This document shows, one piece after another, positions 62,718 to 64,000 of a stretch of DNA of 64,000 nt. Location of the stretch: positions 236,253-300,252 of the forward strand of contig NZ_RJUL01000001.1 of the NCBI RefSeq assembly GCF_003751625.1, read 5' to 3'. The first letter of the stretch is position 1; each line of letters begins with the position of its first letter. The translations under genes were made by a program, and so were the position numbers. This stretch comes from Gallaecimonas pentaromativorans. GTDB taxonomy: Bacteria; Pseudomonadota; Gammaproteobacteria; Enterobacterales; Gallaecimonadaceae. The notes under the pieces are model-generated. The model did not search any database. It was not told the DNA's origin and saw only the letters and a list, made by a program, of their open reading frames with translations.

Positions 62718-64000
62718 ATGAAAGCAGGCAAGATCCTGGCGATAGTGGTGGGGGTTGTTCTGGTGCTGGTTATCGCCCTGGTGGGCTTTATCCTCAGCAT
62801 CGACCCCAACAGCTACAAGGGCGAGATCCAAAAGGCCGTGCAGGAAAACACCGGCCGCGAGCTCAAGCTCGATGGCGACCTGGGCTGGACCTTCTTCCCA
62901 TCCATTGGCCTTTCCATCGAAAAGGCTGCCGTGTCCGAGCCTGACGGCTTTGCCAAAGGCACCACCGCCCAGATTGGCGACGCGAAAGTGTCGGTCAAAC
63001 TGATGCCGCTGCTCTCAGGCAATGTGGAAGTGAACGGCGTGACCCTGAGCGACGTGGTGGTGAACATCAAGCCGGCCGACACCGCCCAGGCCACCCAGCC
63101 CGAGGCAAAACCCGACGCCCAAACCGCCCCCGGCGCCCCGGACTTAAGCGCGCTGAAAAAGCTCAACCTCGGCAGCATTGCGCTTAACAATATTCAGGTC
63201 AACATGCTGGATGCCAAGGGTAAAACCACCCAGCAACTGGTGCTGGATGAAATGACCCTGGACGGCTTTGCCCCTGGCGGCGACTCCAGCCTGCATGCCC
63301 GCTTGCACACCCTCGGTGCCCAGCAGGCCGTGGCCACCCTGGACGCCCAGGTGAAATTCAACGACCAGCTCACCGCCATTACCCTGCCGCGCCTGGCCGC
63401 CACGGTGAAGCTCTCCGGCGACGGTTTTGCCAAGCCCATCGAGACCCAATTTGCCTCCAAGGGCGAGCTGAACCTGGCCGCTGGCACCCTGACCATGGAC
63501 AGCCTGCAGCTGGACCTGGGCAACCTGGTACTGACCGGCAAGCTGGCCGCCAAATCCCTGTTTGCCGACCCCATGGCAAGCGGTAGCCTGAAAATCGAGA
63601 AAACCGACCTGCGCGGCCTGGCCGAGCGCTTAGGCATTGCCCTGCCCGAACGTGCCGACAACAGTACCCTCTCGGACTTTGCCCTGGGCTTTGACTGGCA
63701 ATACGGGCAGAAAAAAGCGGCCCTGACCAACCTGGCCGGTAACCTGGACCAAACCAAAATCAGTGGTTCGGCCAAGGTAGACGTGGCCACCGCCGTGCCC
63801 GATTTGGCCCTGACCCTGGCCCTGGATAAATTCGACGCCGACCGCTACCTGCCGCCAGAGGCCGACAAACCCGCTACCGCCAACGCCCCAGCCGAGACCG
63901 CCGGCCCGCAAATCGAGCCGGACCTTTCGGCCCTGCGCGGCTTTAAGGCCAGCGCCGATTTCAGCCTCGGCGCCCTGACCATCAAGCACGTCAAGATGCA
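62718..64000 (+). CDS. AsmA family protein (partial, runs off the window)
   Basis: At least 427 residues. One N-terminal membrane helix (ILAIVVGVVLVLVIALVGFI), then the AsmA start pattern IDPNSYKGEIQKAVQENTGR and LKLDGDLGWTFFPSIGLSIE, and beta-rich repeats. AsmA-like proteins span the periplasm and are linked to phospholipid transport between membranes. AAGGAG precedes the ATG at 62718. The C-terminus is beyond the window. Confidence 0.92.
   Translation, partial: MKAGKILAIVVGVVLVLVIALVGFILSIDPNSYKGEIQKAVQENTGRELKLDGDLGWTFFPSIGLSIEKAAVSEPDGFAKGTTAQIGDAKVSVKLMPLLSGNVEVNGVTLSDVVVNIKPADTAQATQPEAKPDAQTAPGAPDLSALKKLNLGSIALNNIQVNMLDAKGKTTQQLVLDEMTLDGFAPGGDSSLHARLHTLGAQQAVATLDAQVKFNDQLTAITLPRLAATVKLSGDGFAKPIETQFASKGELNLAAGTLTMDSLQLDLGNLVLTGKLAAKSLFADPMASGSLKIEKTDLRGLAERLGIALPERADNSTLSDFALGFDWQYGQKKAALTNLAGNLDQTKISGSAKVDVATAVPDLALTLALDKFDADRYLPPEADKPATANAPAETAGPQIEPDLSALRGFKASADFSLGALTIKHVKM

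Overview
The window comes from the chromosome of a GC-rich gammaproteobacterium. Supporting signs are single-copy housekeeping genes (dnaB, alr, map), Gram-negative envelope genes (RND efflux, TonB receptor, PldA, AsmA) and a TRAP transporter plus S46 peptidase typical of aquatic or marine lineages. A Gallaecimonas-like or other Alteromonadales/Aeromonadales relative fits, but this is inferred from gene content only.

Layout. (1) 1-3.4 kb: RND efflux permease and adaptor with a TetR regulator, and two matching 26-bp inverted repeats that look like its operators. (2) 3.5-13.3 kb: a BRCT protein, NhaA behind a structured leader and an 18-codon upstream ORF, a frameshifted Crp/Fnr regulator, an HflK/HflC-type pair, a STAS-like protein, a fatty-acid desaturase and a sigma-54 activator. 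(3) 13.3-39.2 kb: a type VI secretion system (T6SS) in one long plus-strand run: sheath, hcp, tssE, tssF, tssG, vgrG, two pentapeptide-repeat proteins (one fused to DUF2169), DUF3540, DUF4150, tssJ, tssK, tssL, tssM, tssA, then four unrecognised genes that may be cargo. (4) 39.3-42.2 kb: TetR/metallo-hydrolase pair and a ParD-like gene coupled to map. (5) 42.3-46.5 kb: a membrane wHTH-STAND-TPR protein whose last third is strikingly AT-rich, followed by two small homologous proteins of opposite base composition. (6) 46.5-64 kb: OprC-like copper receptor, diguanylate cyclase, LLM oxidoreductase, TRAP transporter, HxlR/YjbQ, alr-dnaB, pldA, S46 peptidase and a partial AsmA gene.

The most unusual object is the T6SS. 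Its two sheath subunits, normally the separate TssB and TssC, are one 703-residue polypeptide, and no ClpV (TssH) disassembly ATPase is present in the window although the other core genes are. A -24/-12 promoter candidate lies upstream of the fusion and a sigma-54 activator gene sits about 2.5 kb away, so the cluster is probably RpoN-dependent. The second notable object is the STAND gene with an abrupt change of base composition inside an intact reading frame, which suggests replacement of its sensor domain. All functional statements rest on reading the translated sequence; no database search was run.
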